DNA of 64,000 bases from Heterodera schachtii (GCA_023374025.1 SIJG01000018.1:961947-1025946), one strand, 5' to 3'; positions 1-12,680 are shown, counted from the first letter of the stretch. Numbers and translations: made by a program. The notes: a model not told the origin generated them from the sequence alone.

Positions 1-1
1 A

Positions 2-171
2 AGCTATGAGTGGAAGAAGCTCGAACCGGGGAGCGAAGCTGACAAGAAGATGGTTAACGAGTATTTTATGTGGGAGGTATTGTAGCGTTTTATCGTCCCC
101 AAAGCTAAAGTTCCCTTTTCCAGGGTGACTTTGGTGGTAAGAAGTTCAACCAGGGAAAAATCTTCAAGTGA
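2..171 (+). CDS. eef-1G: Elongation factor 1-gamma (eEF1B gamma), 3' end only
   Basis: This is the C-terminus of eEF1B-gamma, the structural subunit of the guanine-exchange complex that reloads eEF1A with GTP. Two exons are visible, 2-76 and 124-171, split by a 47-nt GT-AG intron. The reading ends YFMWEGDFGGKKFNQGKIFK then TGA. The GKKFNQGKIFK tail is the hallmark end of the family's C-terminal domain. The start and the GST-like N-terminal part lie outside the window. It converges on the R2 gene, leaving about 180 bp between the stop codons. Confidence 0.93.
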
Positions 172-352
172 TTCTGATCATGTCGTAATCACAGTTTTGT
201 TGCTTTCAACTGTTACTTTTTTGTTGACGAATTTTTATACTTTATTCAAGTGATTAAAGGCGGATCATTTATAAGCTTAAACATAATAACAGGGTCGAAC
301 CAATAGGATGAGTATCGGTGAAAAGTTACAATATCAAATTAATTTAAAACAC

Positions 353-1638
353 TCAAAAATCAGCGTCAAGACGGAATTCACGTTGCTCTTCTGTTGAAAT
401 AACTCCCATCTTTTGGTACTCCGACACTCGCTTCTCAAAAAAATTGGTCTTGCCCTGTATCGACAGGTTCTCCATGAAATCGAATGGATTGAGGACATTG
501 TATTTCTAAAAAGATCAATCGTAAGTGATTATATATACAGTAAAGCAAGGAATGCCTTATCATAGCCTAGTTCAACCAGCAAATGGTCAGCGACGAACTC
601 AATGTATTGACACATCCTTAACAATAAAAATATTCCAAATTAAAATGTTTAATTACAAATCGGAATTCATGCCGATCATATCGACAGGAAGAGCGTCGGT
701 TAGGTATTCCTGCACAAAACGGCGATTTGTTGTCTAGCAAAGAGCTAATTACCTGCTCAATTTTCACCGCGTCCGAGATGATTTCGTAGATGCGTTCTTT
801 GGGTGGCGTGTTTTTGAGGTGGGTGTAGAGAAGACAGGCAAAGTCACGGTGTAAGCCCTTGGAAATGCGGTTTTTGATTAAAAAAGTAACTAAAAGCAAG
901 TCAAACTTCGTCACGCGAAATTAATTCGTTGCTGTGCGTCAGACCGGGCAAAAGGCCTCGTTTTTTAAGCCAAAAAATTGCAGCAAAACTCCCAGAGAAG
1001 AAAATCCCTTCAACGGCAGCAAATGCAACGAGTCTCTCCGCAAAAGACGCGTCGGAACTTGCGATCCAACGAAGAGCCCAGTCGGCCTTCTTTTTGATAA
1101 ATTCGAACTCGAAAATGGCATTAAAAAGCTTAGCACTAAAAGGACAAATAGGAGGGATTAATGTATGAAAATAATACCGTTCCTCCGAATCCTTAACGTA
1201 AGAGTTAATCAACAGCGAATACATTTCAGAATGAATATTTTCAATGGCTATTTGGAAACCATAAAAACAGCGAGCCTCTGGGACTTGAACTTCTTGAGCA
1301 AAGCGCTCCACCTAGCAAAATTAAAATTCTAAATAAACAAACGAATTTTACTAAATTTTCGTTGACAATCCCATCAGAAGCTGCAAAGAATGCAAGTACT
1401 CGAGAAATAAAAAATCGCTCATTATCAGTTAAGCTTTTCCAGTCGGAAATATCCTTTGACAAATCAACCTAAAAGCAAAATTAAAATTTCTTCATTTTAT
1501 TCAAAGATTTCACGCAAATACCTCCTCAACTGTCCAAAATGAAGCAACTGCCTTCTTGTAAAATTGCCATATGTCATGGTATTTGATGGGGAAAATGACA
1601 AAACGATTTGGGTTTTCCTGCAGAAGCGGCTCGTCCAT
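353..1638 (-). CDS. rnr-2: Ribonucleoside-diphosphate reductase small subunit (R2)
   Basis: R2 houses the diiron-tyrosyl radical cofactor that drives reduction of NDPs to dNTPs in the cytosol. Coding exons, read on the minus strand, are 1522-1638, 1352-1468, 1178-1311, 907-1135, 753-857, 657-709, 556-616 and 353-505, giving about 322 residues. Visible family features are [10 protein letters not shown], the metal ligand D in [15 protein letters not shown] (Glu and His ligands plus radical Tyr), [10 protein letters not shown], the DEGLH ligand pair, NPFDFMEN and the C-terminal LDADF tail that docks onto R1. Two introns are unusual. The intron 1136-1177 is 42 nt, in frame and free of stops. The intron 506-555 starts with GC and is needed to join YDK to [10 protein letters not shown]. 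The protein begins close to the conserved core and lacks the roughly 50-residue variable N-terminus of vertebrate R2. A further upstream exon cannot be excluded. Confidence 0.95.
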
Positions 1639-1791
1639 TCTTTTCAATTGGAATTGGGCAGTGACAATCTGTGGTAATGTTTTGCTGTATTTCTTTTTTT
1701 CTTAAATTAAAGCGATGCTATTTGAATTCGTTTCTGCGCGCGCTATTTTAATTAAGTTTTCAGTTTCTTAAGTAAACGAATTGAATAACGA

Positions 1792-2928
1792 ATGGAGGTT
1801 AATCCTGCCGATTTGAATTTTCCTAAAGCAGTGATCGCTCGTATAATCAAAGAAGCGTTGCCAGATGGAGTTACAGTTTCGAAGGTATTTTTTACACACT
1901 TTCATGTAATAAGGAGGTTATTTTTTAAATTTTGTTTTGGATGCTGGACGTAATTAGCTGATTAGATTAAAATTTTGAGATTAATTTCAGGAAGCAAAAA
2001 ATGCGATTGCTAGAAGTGCTGCTATATTTATTCTTCACGCAACTTCACTAGCTAATGACAATGCACAATCAAAAAAGAGAAAAAATCTGATCGCCGATGA
2101 CGTTTTATATGCAATTAATCAATTGGAATGCGATGAGCTTGAGAACCCGGTCAGTTTTGTGCAAATCGAACTGTAAGAATGAATTGTCGCATTGCATAGT
2201 ATCAGTTTGGAAAATTAGTAAAAATACAAAAAGGGAACCGGCAAAGGTAAGATCATTGGTCCCGAAATTTTTTAATCATTTTTTTTTCTGAAATTTTTTT
2301 TTACACTTTTCTAGGGGTGTTTTGAGGCGCTGAGAACGAATCCGGCCTTTATTTCGACCAATTCCGAATCCCTAACCCGAACTCGTACATTTTTTGAGGA
2401 TTAATTTTTAAATTTTTTTTAAGTTTCTCAAAGCTTTAGTGTTTTCGGGGTTGTTATCTTTAGTCAAAAAATCATTTAAAAACCAAAACATGGTCATTCT
2501 GTAAAGGTACGAATATAAAAGTGAATTTTGATAAACAAAAAATGCTGTAGACTTAAAAATAGACAATTACCAAGTAAGACAAAAGTTATGGCCTAAGAAA
2601 CTGAGATGGTCATTGATTTGGACGCATAAACTAAATTAGAACCAATTGGGCTTCAAACAGACTCTGTTTTACCAAATAAAATCCCTGACAGGTAAAGGAA
2701 GCACTCACTCTTTACACGCAAAAGAAGAATCAGCGACAACAACACCGAAGAGAGAGAAGGGCAAAACAAAGAGAGGAAAAACGGTTTGAAACCAAAGGAA
2801 AAGGGGAGACAGAAGAAAAAGGACAGCAAGAGGATGAACAAAGCGACTGCGAACAGGGAATGGAGAACGGTGACGAAGATGGAGAAGAGGAGGAGGAGGA
2901 GGAGATGGAAGACGAAGTGGGGCAATAG
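1792..2928 (+). CDS. POLE3: DNA polymerase epsilon subunit 3 (histone-fold, POLE3/CHRAC17)
   Basis: This is the histone-fold subunit shared by DNA polymerase epsilon and CHRAC-type remodelers, acting in the nucleus at replication forks. Exons are 1792-1884, 1991-2149 and 2692-2928, giving 162 residues. Residues 5-90 read like the family's histone fold: [20 protein letters not shown], then [20 protein letters not shown] and [12 protein letters not shown]. The large second intron (542 nt) is required because ELENP joins [12 protein letters not shown], matching the TPLKEALEAYR region of the human protein. The C-terminal 50 residues are basic and then strongly acidic (a run of seven Glu), as in other POLE3 proteins. 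Its start codon lies 153 bp from that of the divergently transcribed R2 gene. Confidence 0.93.
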
Positions 2929-3070
2929 TGCGCAATTATTTGGACTTTAAACTCCATTTTTGCATAAATTCTTTTTATTACCTATTTTAAATGGCCGTTT
3001 TCTGTTCAAAAGGCTTTATTATACTTCTAATTGTAAAGGGAATCTATTTTTTGAATGGTATTAGCTTCTT

Positions 3071-5409
3071 ATGGCGACGCATGATTCTGAAAGTTGTTCA
3101 GCAGAACAGGTGGGTAAACACAGACCAAAGCACTTAAAGTATTGGAATAAATAATTATTTCCTCTCTATAAAAGGCTTCCACTGCCGATGAGGTTGAGTC
3201 GTCCAGTAGGAGGTCCAGCACAGATAACTTGGGAGGTGATTCCGACTACGGCGATGACTCGGTGTCTGACACAGATTCGGACGACGAAAATGAAAAGAGC
3301 AAAAGTTCGACGCTGAGAGAACGCATGAAATATACGGACTCGAAAATACACGACGGAAAAACAAGTAATAAACATTAATTGTCAAATGGGAGAGACACTT
3401 CCTATTTATGGTCAGATACACAAAGTGACACCGAGACGAAAAATTTGCTGGATGACATGTGCGAGGAAATGGACGACGATTTGTCGATATTGTACGAGAT
3501 GAATTGTCGTAGTAAACAGAATGGATCGTCAGAGTTGGGTAAGTTTGGATGTGAAAATGTCAATTTTCCCATTTCTATTAGACTCAAAACTCTTTGAGCT
3601 CTCCGATGAACAGTTGAATTATTACACCAATTGCTTCCTTTTTCTTATGCAGAAAACGCAGGTTGGCTTTAACTCCATTTTTCACTTTCTAAACTTAATT
3701 TTGAGGGGTCCTTTTCTCTGCAAGGGGCTCTCCAAGGTCGTGTTTTTTTCTGAGTCCGAATTTCTGCTTTTTTAAGGCAATGACAGAACAATTCTGGACT
3801 TCTTCCGCAAAAGTTCCCTCGACGATTCAATCCTTTCCAAAATTTGGTCTCTCAGCGATGTGAACGAGGACGGATTTTTGAATTTGGCGGAGTTTATTTT
3901 GGCGATGCATTTGGTCGTTTTGCACACCAAAGTGAAACTTCCTCATGCCCATACTCTCTCATTCTCTTCTCATTTAGGGTTCTGTTCCTATCCCAAGTCG
4001 GCTCCCTTCCTCCGTCCTTCCCCCCACCACTCCGACACGTACTTTGGTCCATGCTGAGGATGATTTTGCAGCTTCTCTGTCCAACCATTCCTTGAGCAAT
4101 TCTTCAACCAAAATTACTACCGAACTCCTTTCTTCGAACTCACAGTCATCAAATAGTCAAGTGCCAAGCAGCGATCGGATTAAAAGTAATCTTTCAATTA
4201 CAAATACTATTATAAATTGATTATTCCCATTTTTGAATGTCAAAATGGTGAAAAACAGTCTGTTGGCCAACAACAGACGGTCAACAGCAAGCAGCACTCT
4301 CTGTCCGATGACCACTTAAATTCCCAGCGACCGGTTATCCACTGTATTTTTGAATTTTGTTTGGATGTTTAGAATTTAGATGGCCATCGCCAAATTCTCA
4401 GATGTCCCGCCATTGCTAGTCGATGGTTGGTTCTGTTTACTGATGTTTTAAATTTCTTTCTTTATTTGTTTTAGGACATCCAACTGCGTTAAATGGTCAG
4501 TTTTTGTTTGACTCTGTTTTCTAAACAGTCGAAAAGTTCTTTCGTCAGCTGCAGCTTCTTCCCAAGTTCTGCCCCAATTTGCGCGATTATTTGCGGCCAC
4601 AGCGCGGGGGCCGCCACCTCTGCCGCCTTTCCGCGATTATAACTGTGACAATTCGACGGGGAATGAGGCAAAAGGCCACGGACGAAGGTTCGGAGGGGAG
4701 GAAATATTGTGGAAACGAATGCAAATTGAGTGTGTCGCTGGACCTGAAGACATTCTCTGCGCTTTCATCCAATTTTGATCCACCGTCGAAGTGCGCCGTT
4801 TTAAAAAAAAAATTGAATGGGTTTTTGATAAATTAATCAAATAAAAACGAAGGGGAATTAGTTGTCAGTTAAAAATTTTTGGATTTAAGAAATGCGAAAG
4901 ATGAAGTCGTTTCTGCTTTGAGTGCAGGAGGGAAAAGCCAACCCTTGGGAAATTTGAACAAAACCACCAACGACAAACCACAAACAAATTGCAGCACAAG
5001 CTCAGTGGGAACACAAACAAATTGCATTGGTACGCATTGCATTATTTATAAGTGATTGGATTGGAGGGTTCAGACGTCTCGCTTCTACTCTTTTTGGGTT
5101 TTGGTTAATTAAATGCAGAATTCCAGGGTTGCACCCTCCTCCCTAAGTTTACTGGTAGAGGATTTCTGCTAATAATTAAATAATCAAGTGGACTGCTGTG
5201 AAGAATCCTTCTCAATGGACAACGAAATGGCGGCTAATGAGCGTTGCAAAATTCTGCAGAGGTTAAACGAAGAGCTCGAAGAAGAACGAACAAAATTGAA
5301 GCAAGTACGTCTACAGATCCAATTACGCATTGATGAAGCGGGACGAAGGCTTAGCGAATTCAGTCAAAATCCGATAAATAAAAAAATGAACAAACCGACG
5401 ATTCTGTAA
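3071..5409 (+). CDS. REPS-type EH-domain protein (RalBP1-associated)
   Basis: Probable endocytic adaptor of the REPS1/2 (RalBP1-associated Eps15-homology) group. The first exon is 3071-3109 and the second starts at 3175. The N-terminal part is acidic and Ser/Asp-rich. The EH domain (about 3590-3940) contains LSDEQLNYYTNCF, RKSSLDDSILSKIWSLSDVN and an EF-hand loop D-V-N-E-D-G-F-L-N-L-A-E with all calcium-ligand positions filled. The middle is Ser/Thr- and Pro-rich, with RGPPPLPPFR near 4610. The last exon (about 5190-5409) encodes a coiled coil (RCKILQRLNEELEEERTKLK) like the C-terminal RalBP1-binding coil of REPS. One intron near 3370-3400 must be only about 30 nt. The exon map between 4200 and 5190 is approximate. 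Eps15 itself is less likely because only one EH domain is seen. Confidence 0.78.
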
Positions 5410-6274
5410 TCTGCTTATATACTTAGAAATCCAATTAAAATTTTTTTTAAAGTTTTGGTACTGTACAACTGAGTACCTATCTCCCGGCTTTAACCAGTTT
5501 TGATCGGGACCGGGAAATGTCCCGGCTTTCCCAGCCAAAAAGTCCCGGTTTTTCAACCCGAAAAGTCCCGGTCCCATACAACTCTAACCTGTATCGTTTC
5601 GGCGCCGACGTTTGGGCGCTAGCCCTTGGTATCATTTGAAAGCTCCATGTTTAGAAGTTATTTCTATGCTATTGAATTAACGATTTTCGAATGATACCAA
5701 GATTGTCAAAGTCTCGGAAGTTATGTATAACCGTCCGCGATTTTGATTTGGCTTTATAATAAACGAATTTTAAATGTCTTCATTCACTTATATCAAGATT
5801 TGTTATTTTTCTATTGGCATGCAAAATTAGTACGATCAAAATGTTTCCTCTGCACTTTATTTATTGGTTCACTCTCGTTTTTTGGTAGGTGTGTAATCGC
5901 AATCATAAAACTGCAACCTGAATCTACTTTCGGAGCAACTTATGTACAAACCAGTACCCAGCCAATCATAAGCTAACAAAAGCTAAATAGGTAATATCGC
6001 ACAAAATCAAAAAACTTCAACAAACACATTTAACGCATAAACAGCAAAAAGACAAGAAAAAGGAAACGCAAGCAGCGAACATTGGTATCGAACCATAAAC
6101 TCAATCAAAGGAAAGAAATATAAACTGAAAACAAATAAATCAGTCAAAGAACGGTTCGTAATGATGATTAATATAAAATAAATCGAACGGAAACTGATAA
6201 TATTAGAAAAAGCAATCCAAATAACCAGAAATTCAGCCACATTATTGTCTTTCTTCGACGAGTTCTGCAAGCCT
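5410..6274. other. AT-rich intergenic DNA with a short CCGG-rich repeat
   Basis: No coding exon is recognised between the two convergent genes. Positions 5490-5575 hold several copies of a short GTCCCGG-containing motif separated by A/T runs, which looks like a fragment of a dispersed repeat. The remainder is AT-rich and presumably includes the 3' UTRs of both neighbours. Confidence 0.5.
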
Positions 6275-9200
6275 TCACTGCATGTAAAGTTGTTGCTGAG
6301 GACGTTGTGCCTGAGCGGCGGCGTGGGTTTGCTTCATCTGAGCTTCGATGAGTGCGGCCTGTTCATGCATTCCCATGGTGCGGTAGTATTCGGCCCACTG
6401 GGCACTGTAGTCCGGTTGTCCAGTTTGCGGATTAATCGCAGGTCCGCCAGAAGCTGAACAAAGGAAACGGTTTTATGTGTCGAAATCGGTTACATATAGA
6501 AAACTATTCAATTTATACAAATAAAAATTTACAAGAAACTGCGCCCATTCCGGCGGAAACAGCTTGCTGAGGCTGAGCAATGGTCGCTTGCTGCTGTTGA
6601 TGGATTTGTTGCTGCTGCATTTGGGTTGAATGGAGCTGTGCTGCTTGTGAAACAGCAGTTTGAATAGTCCCGGGCACTGTCTGGTAATGCTGTGCCGGCG
6701 TGGCACCAAAAGAAGCAGGTTGGGAAGGCGGACCCCCCGCAATTGCCATCGCTTGTTGTTGGTTGTAATACTGAGTCCAAGCCGAAGGGTCTTGCTGAGC
6801 AGGCGCAGCACCTATAACAGGGTTAACAGCGCCTAAACAGCATTTTTAATAAAAATAAAAAACTAATTTTCGTCGAGAATCTGCTAATATGGTTTTCCAG
6901 GCGGCAGTTTAATTTTGCAGGACTGGGAAAGATCCTTTTGGGCCGAAAAATTATACTCGAGATATGGCTTTGTTTAAAATTAACTGAGATGTCTGTGTTT
7001 ATACAGAATTCTTTAATTTACTAAAAGCTTGATGCGGCGTGGGTCCGTAGGGATTTCCAACGGCCAAAGGCGTTGTGGCATTGGTAATGCCAGCATTGCC
7101 GTGAAAAGACGGTAGTGGTGTTCCCGGTGCAACATCGCCCACTTTAATACGGATGATGTGTTGGACATGATGGATTTGGAACGGAGTGCCTTTTATGACG
7201 AATATTTTCTCAGTCGAATTGGGAGGCGAGTCTCGCGACAGTTCGACATGGGCCCCCGTCTCCGCGCTAATCTATAATGGAAAATATTGGTATACGACGA
7301 AACTGACAATAGCAGCATTTGACCTGTTTTATGGTGTCACCTCCTTTCCCAATGACTAAGCCAGTTTTGTTTGCCGGCACATGCATGTAAAAGGTTTCCT
7401 GTTGTCCTCCCCCACCGGAACTGCGAGTGACCAGCTCAGAGATCATCTGCGTAGCTCGGTTAATCTGTTCCGGCGTTCCTTGGATAACTGCACAACGTTC
7501 TTGTAGGTTTGGATCTGCAAAAAAGCGAAATTTAAGACAGTATATGAGGTTATATGACTTTCCATTAATTAATTAATGATTGTCGTACTGTTTTAGGATG
7601 TCAAGAAGCACGTATTTTATGTACAAGACCATACTCACTTGAAACCCTAACTTTTTCTTGCACTTTTATGACACTCTGTGAAGGATTTAGAACAATCACA
7701 GAGTTCTTAAGGAGTGCGTTTATCCGAGTAAGTATTTCATTTGCCACAAAATCTCATTTTATTTACCGTCGGGCCGGAATTGAATCTTTGCACCCGTCTC
7801 AGCAGCCAAACGTTTGATTGTTTCTCCTCCTTTTCCGATAATTATTCCGACTGAAGTTCTTGGGACGATCACTTCACCGATTGAACGTGAGGCATTTCCT
7901 CCACCGCCTCCAACGTTTGTTCCTCGAAGCGTTTGAGAAAGATTTGGTTGAGTACCATCGCCAGCGAGCAGTTGCTCAATGATGCGTTTGGCATTTTCGA
8001 CTTTGTCAGGAGGTCCAGAAACTCGTAAGGGCTTCTGAGGATAAAATTTCCAGAATTAAAGACTTTTAGTATTTTTTACCGTTCCCATGGTCGGTTGATG
8101 ACTTTCTTGCACTAACATCATTTTGACACCAATTTGTTCCTGGACAATTTATTCGATATGTTTTAAATTAGTTTGTTTTTTTTTCGAAACCTGTAAACCC
8201 TTGATAGTTTCGCCATTCTTCCCAATGATAAGTCCACATTTTGGTCCTGGAATGCTCAGTTCAATTGTTATTGCATTGGCTCCATTTTGTGGCCCAGGGG
8301 CACTTCTATTGCTGCGTTCGAGTACTTCTTGAATAAGTTGTTTCGCCTTACTAAAAAAAGGAAACAAATTGGTACATGGAAAATTTGTGTCAGGTTTCTC
8401 ACTCGATGTTATGTCGTGCGCCTTGCAAAGTGCACTGACGAAATCCACTGACATTGCTTTCGCTGGACATTTGTACACGACAGCTGCTCTGCTGTTGTAT
8501 GAGCTGAATTTGCTCACCACCTCGTCCAATCACTAAAACAAAGTGATTAAATCCTAACTATCCGTCTTTCTTATGCCTAGGTTCTGTAAATATTAAACTT
8601 GCCGAGCCCAACGGCGCTCTCGGGGATGTCCACATTTTCGACCAGCGTCTCAGCTACTTGTGCACCCATACCAACGTTAGCCATGTCGGTACCGTTACTC
8701 TTTCGCTTGGCCGGATAAACTAAAAAAAGGACATTAAACCGCTATTGAGTATTGACCCCAAAACCAAATGTCAATGTTTTAAATCGAAAATACACATGAA
8801 ATTCAAAGTTTGCAAACCGTACAAACACTATGAAATCGCGTGGTAAATGAAAATGAAAAAAACGAAGGAAAATGTGTGGCAAATGTGAAGCGACAAATGT
8901 TATTTGTACGTACAATTCAAGTCGTCGGAAAATGTTCTCTTTTGTCCTCCGTTAGAAGCAGCAAGCTAAATAAATGCATAATGATAAAATGGTCGCAACG
9001 AGGCAGACCTCGCCTGTTGTATACTCTAAATAGGACCGCTCAATTTTAGATATATTGTAACAACGAAATAGAAAATTGGAGTTCAAAAAATGGAAATGCA
9101 ATGCAATGTAAATGTATAATGTAATGCCATTATCAACACAAATATCATCAAAAACAAATATAAAAGAAATTTGACCAAAATTGCCGCATTCTCATATACA

Positions 9201-9371
9201 TATGTGATAAATCAAATGTGAACATAAAACACTCACTTATTGCAAAATGCGAATAACAAACAAAATATTCCCAACCCAATGCAAATTTTCCTTAAAAATC
9301 ACCTGTTTCGATCTCTGTAGAGCAGATTCAATTTCTGGGTCTGTCAGTTGTTGAATAGCAGAGTCTTTCAT
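6275..9371 (-). CDS. Far-upstream-element-binding protein (FUBP/KHSRP), four KH domains
   Basis: A single-strand nucleic-acid-binding regulator of the FUBP/KSRP family, acting in transcription and mRNA decay or splicing. The start at 9371 opens MKDSAIQQLTDPEIESALQ. Four KH domains follow in order: KH1 (about 8640-8405, loop GRGG), KH2 (about 8290-8050, loop GKNG), KH3 (about 7890-7460, loop GKGG) and KH4 (about 7390-7140, loop GKGG). The C-terminus is Gln/Ala/Pro-rich with two WxxYY modules, WTQYYNQQ near 6765 and QWAEYYRTMGMHEQA near 6390, the repeats that give FUBP its activation tail. The last exon is about 6275-6453. The KH1 exon junction requires a GC-AG intron (donor at 8602, GCAAGT) so that GL joins VIGRGGEQ. 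Its 5' end faces CDC73, 780 bp away. Confidence 0.92.
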
Positions 9372-10152
9372 CAGAAGGCAAAAGCCGGCATTGAATAAAG
9401 TTCTTTAAGCTTACGGACACTGATTTTACCTATTAAAAAATGTCAAATCAAGATAAAAAAACATAAAATAATAGAATTCAATTACAAAATTAAAAAAAAA
9501 AAACTAATTGTGAGATGCTCTCATGCTAATGATGATTGCGATGGGAATTTAAGTCAAATAACCTTTTTTCTCTTAAAAAAATAATTTATTAAAATATTTT
9601 ACACTTTGTTCGAAGTTTAGAACATGCATTTTTCAGTTTAAAAAAATCCTAAAAATAAACGCCGTGTTCCGTGAAGAAATTCGGCAAACCCAGGAATTGA
9701 AACAATCGCCCAATTTTTGTCAGATTTTTTCACCAATACCTAATATTACTCTAAAATCTCCCCACTATTGTCTCCTTTTTCACAGAATTTTTTTTTATTT
9801 ACATAACAAATTTTGAAATATTTTTGTAATTGACAAAAAATAATTGTTTTAAATTCATATTAGATAAATTATTGAAAAATTCTAACACTTGGCTAATTTT
9901 TTGTGATTTTTTTGTATTCGTGATTTTTTGGTAGTTTTTTGACATTTACCTAGTCAACTTTTTGCTGATATGACTTAAATTCGCACCTCTACTAATGATA
10001 TGATATGCTAAAAATTTAAAGAATAAAAATGCTATTTCATTTTTATTAATGAAAAATTAAAATATACCAGTAAAGTGAATCTCAATTGAAAATTCAATTT
10101 TAATTGTTTATATTTTATTGTAATTCCAGCAGGACTTCTTTATAGTCATAAA
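9372..10152. promoter_or_regulatory. Shared AT-rich intergenic region between FUBP and CDC73
   Basis: This 780-bp stretch separates two divergent start codons, so it should contain both promoters. It is very AT-rich with long A and T runs and no recognisable exon. No specific factor site is called. Confidence 0.4.
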
Positions 10153-12227
10153 ATGGCGGATCCTTTGACTTTGCTTCAGGAATATACAACAGGAAAGCGT
10201 GGATTGCGTGAGCTGAAACACGTAAGTATAGTTTTTATACATTAATTTGACTAACTTTTGACTAATACCATTTTAATAGTTTAAAACAAATTTCAGAATG
10301 GAACTTTGTATTACGTGTTCGATGATGCGGCGTATCCCCATGATTCGAAGACCAATTTAAGTGTCTACAACAAGCCAGATGAGTTTTATTCCATCGAGTC
10401 GATCTTGAATTTTTGGAGGATGCGTGAAATGCAACACACTGCGTATGTTCGGGATGTCTCCGGAAAGGGAATCGCATCGATTACGCGAGTTCAACGGTAA
10501 TTTTGCTATATTGACGAGGAATAATAAACTTGCTGTTCCAACGAGTTTTAGTCGTGATCTGATCGATTTTTTGCGAGGAGGTGCATTGCCAAAAGAAGCG
10601 AATATGTTGGCTCCGATCCCTCCACCGATCCCTGCTTCTCGGCTTCAAGACGAGAGAAATCAATTGGAGCCGCCGGAAAAGAAAAAGCCGCGTCTCGAAC
10701 AGGAGAAGAAAGGGTAACTCCTAACTTTCGTTCTTTTTTAATCGCGCGTTGTTAGCCAACGAATTGACAAAATTTTGGACATGTCAACGGACGGAGGTGA
10801 CCAACCCGAAGTGAGAGGACTTAGCAACGAATTGCCAGCCGAGAAAGTAGCACAATTACGAACACTCGTCAAGAAAAACTTGAAGAACAAACCACTCGAC
10901 GACGAAAGGTGAGTCGGTTCAATTCCGACGATCAATGTGGAATTAAAAGTTTCGCACCGATCTCCGATTTGGCTATGCCGGATGCGAGTAACGACGCCGT
11001 AGGGAAATTTATAACGGAGAAGGAACGGCTGAGAAAGGATCGCACGACTTGCCTTGAATCACAGTCCAGGGACTTTTCATGCGTTTTGACCGCTTTGAAG
11101 GATATTCAAGTAGTTTTATCCTTAATTGGTTACCAGTAATTTTCGAATTAGGTGCGAGAAAATCAAGCCAAAAGCCATCCCCAACATGACTTCTCACTTT
11201 CGTCTCAATCGCAGTCTTCGCGGGTTCAAAAGCCGCTAATGCCGGGCGGCTACAGTCGCTACGACCAAGAGATTTTCCAGAAAGAGACGGTGGCCGACTT
11301 TGAAATTGAAACCGATCTGAGCTTTCACGGTAAAATTTCTTTTTCTTTCTTTGGATTCACTATATCCGCCCATAGGAAATGCTGCGCTGAACCAACGCAT
11401 TGGCGCTGCTCACCCTCAAAATCGTCCAACTGCGCTAACATCGAACGGCGTCCAAAGGTCGGACCCACGACGACCCATCACCGCTGGAGTTGCTCCGTCC
11501 GCCATGCGACAACAACACGGCCCGGGCCAAAAGCGTGTGTCACGCGTCCCAATCATAATTATCCCTGCCGGTGCAAGTTCACTCATCACAATTTACAATG
11601 CACAGGAAATTTTGCAGGTTTATTCATTTAAAAATATTATAAATTAATCTATGTTAAGGATTTGCGTTACGTAAGCACCGAAGAAAAAAAGCAATTCAGC
11701 AGTAAACGAGAGAATGAGCTGTTACTGCAAATCCCAAAGAATGGCGTCACCGTTCCGTACCGAGTCGTAGACAATCCAACACGATTGAAGGACGAGGAAT
11801 GGGACCGGGTGGTCGCAGTGTTTGTGCAGGTGGGCGTATGGTCATTTCAGGGGATTATAATTCCAATGCAAAACTGCTTTAGGGTCCGGCCTGGCAATTT
11901 AAAAATTGGAAATGGAATGGCAATCCGGTTGAGATATTTGCCAACATTGCTGCGTTTCACTTGCAATTCGACGAACTTCCAACCGATCCAAATGTGAAAA
12001 AGTGGAGGTTTGTTCAGCCGTTTATTTTTTGGGGAAGAATCGGAGCCGATAAATGCCGTCGAAAACTTAATTTTGAAAGGATTTTTTAAAACAATTCTTT
12101 AAGTGTGCATGTGTTGAAATTGTCCCGTACGAAAAGGCATTTGGACCGGGCGGAGCTGCACAAATTTTGGGAAATGCTCGACAGGCACATTTCGAAGAGC
12201 AACAAAAGGGAATGGCTCAGATATTAG
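10153..12227 (+). CDS. cdc-73: CDC73 / parafibromin, PAF1 complex subunit
   Basis: A component of the nuclear PAF1 complex, which rides on RNA polymerase II and promotes histone modification and elongation. Exon 1 is 10153-10221 ([20 protein letters not shown]) and exon 2 starts at 10297 ([20 protein letters not shown]). Family hallmarks along the protein are ADPLxLLxEY at the start, [10 protein letters not shown] near 11250, [19 protein letters not shown] near 11550 and the Ras-like C-terminal domain. That domain reads [40 protein letters not shown] across a splice, and then [20 protein letters not shown] before the stop at 12225-12227. The length is close to that of other animal CDC73 proteins. 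The central linker (10700-11400) is charged and less conserved, so exon edges there are approximate. Confidence 0.95.
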
Positions 12228-12680
12228 CGAAGTCGGCACATTACATTTTGAAAATTTACAAACGATTTTTTGTTTGAGTTTTTTTTTGTATAATAATTTA
12301 CCAACTTCCAGCATTTACTCCCTTACCAAATTTGGTAGTGAAAATTTGATTGGTAAAAAGTACTAACAAAGAGAAACATTAAAAAAAACATGGAAGCGGC
12401 ATTTATAAATATATTTTTTAAATCTATTTAATTTTTTTTGGCAACTCGAGATAAAAAACTGGTCACTTCAAATTAAAAATTTCTAACCAGTAAATTCTGG
12501 TTATTCGTGCCTAATTTACCTGGACAAAAATCCACGAAAAACCCTGTATCCAGGTACAGGTCGAAATCACGGAAAAAGAAACAACAATTGTTAATTATTT
12601 TAAAATTTTTTATTATTAATCGGACATTTTGTGTGATTTGTGTCCATTGGCTGTGTTTTTCTTTTGCTTTTCTTTCGTCA
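12228..12680. other. AT-rich intergenic DNA
   Basis: This holds the presumed 3' UTRs of CDC73 and of the convergent globin-like gene. It is AT-rich, with no credible exon on either strand. Confidence 0.5.
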
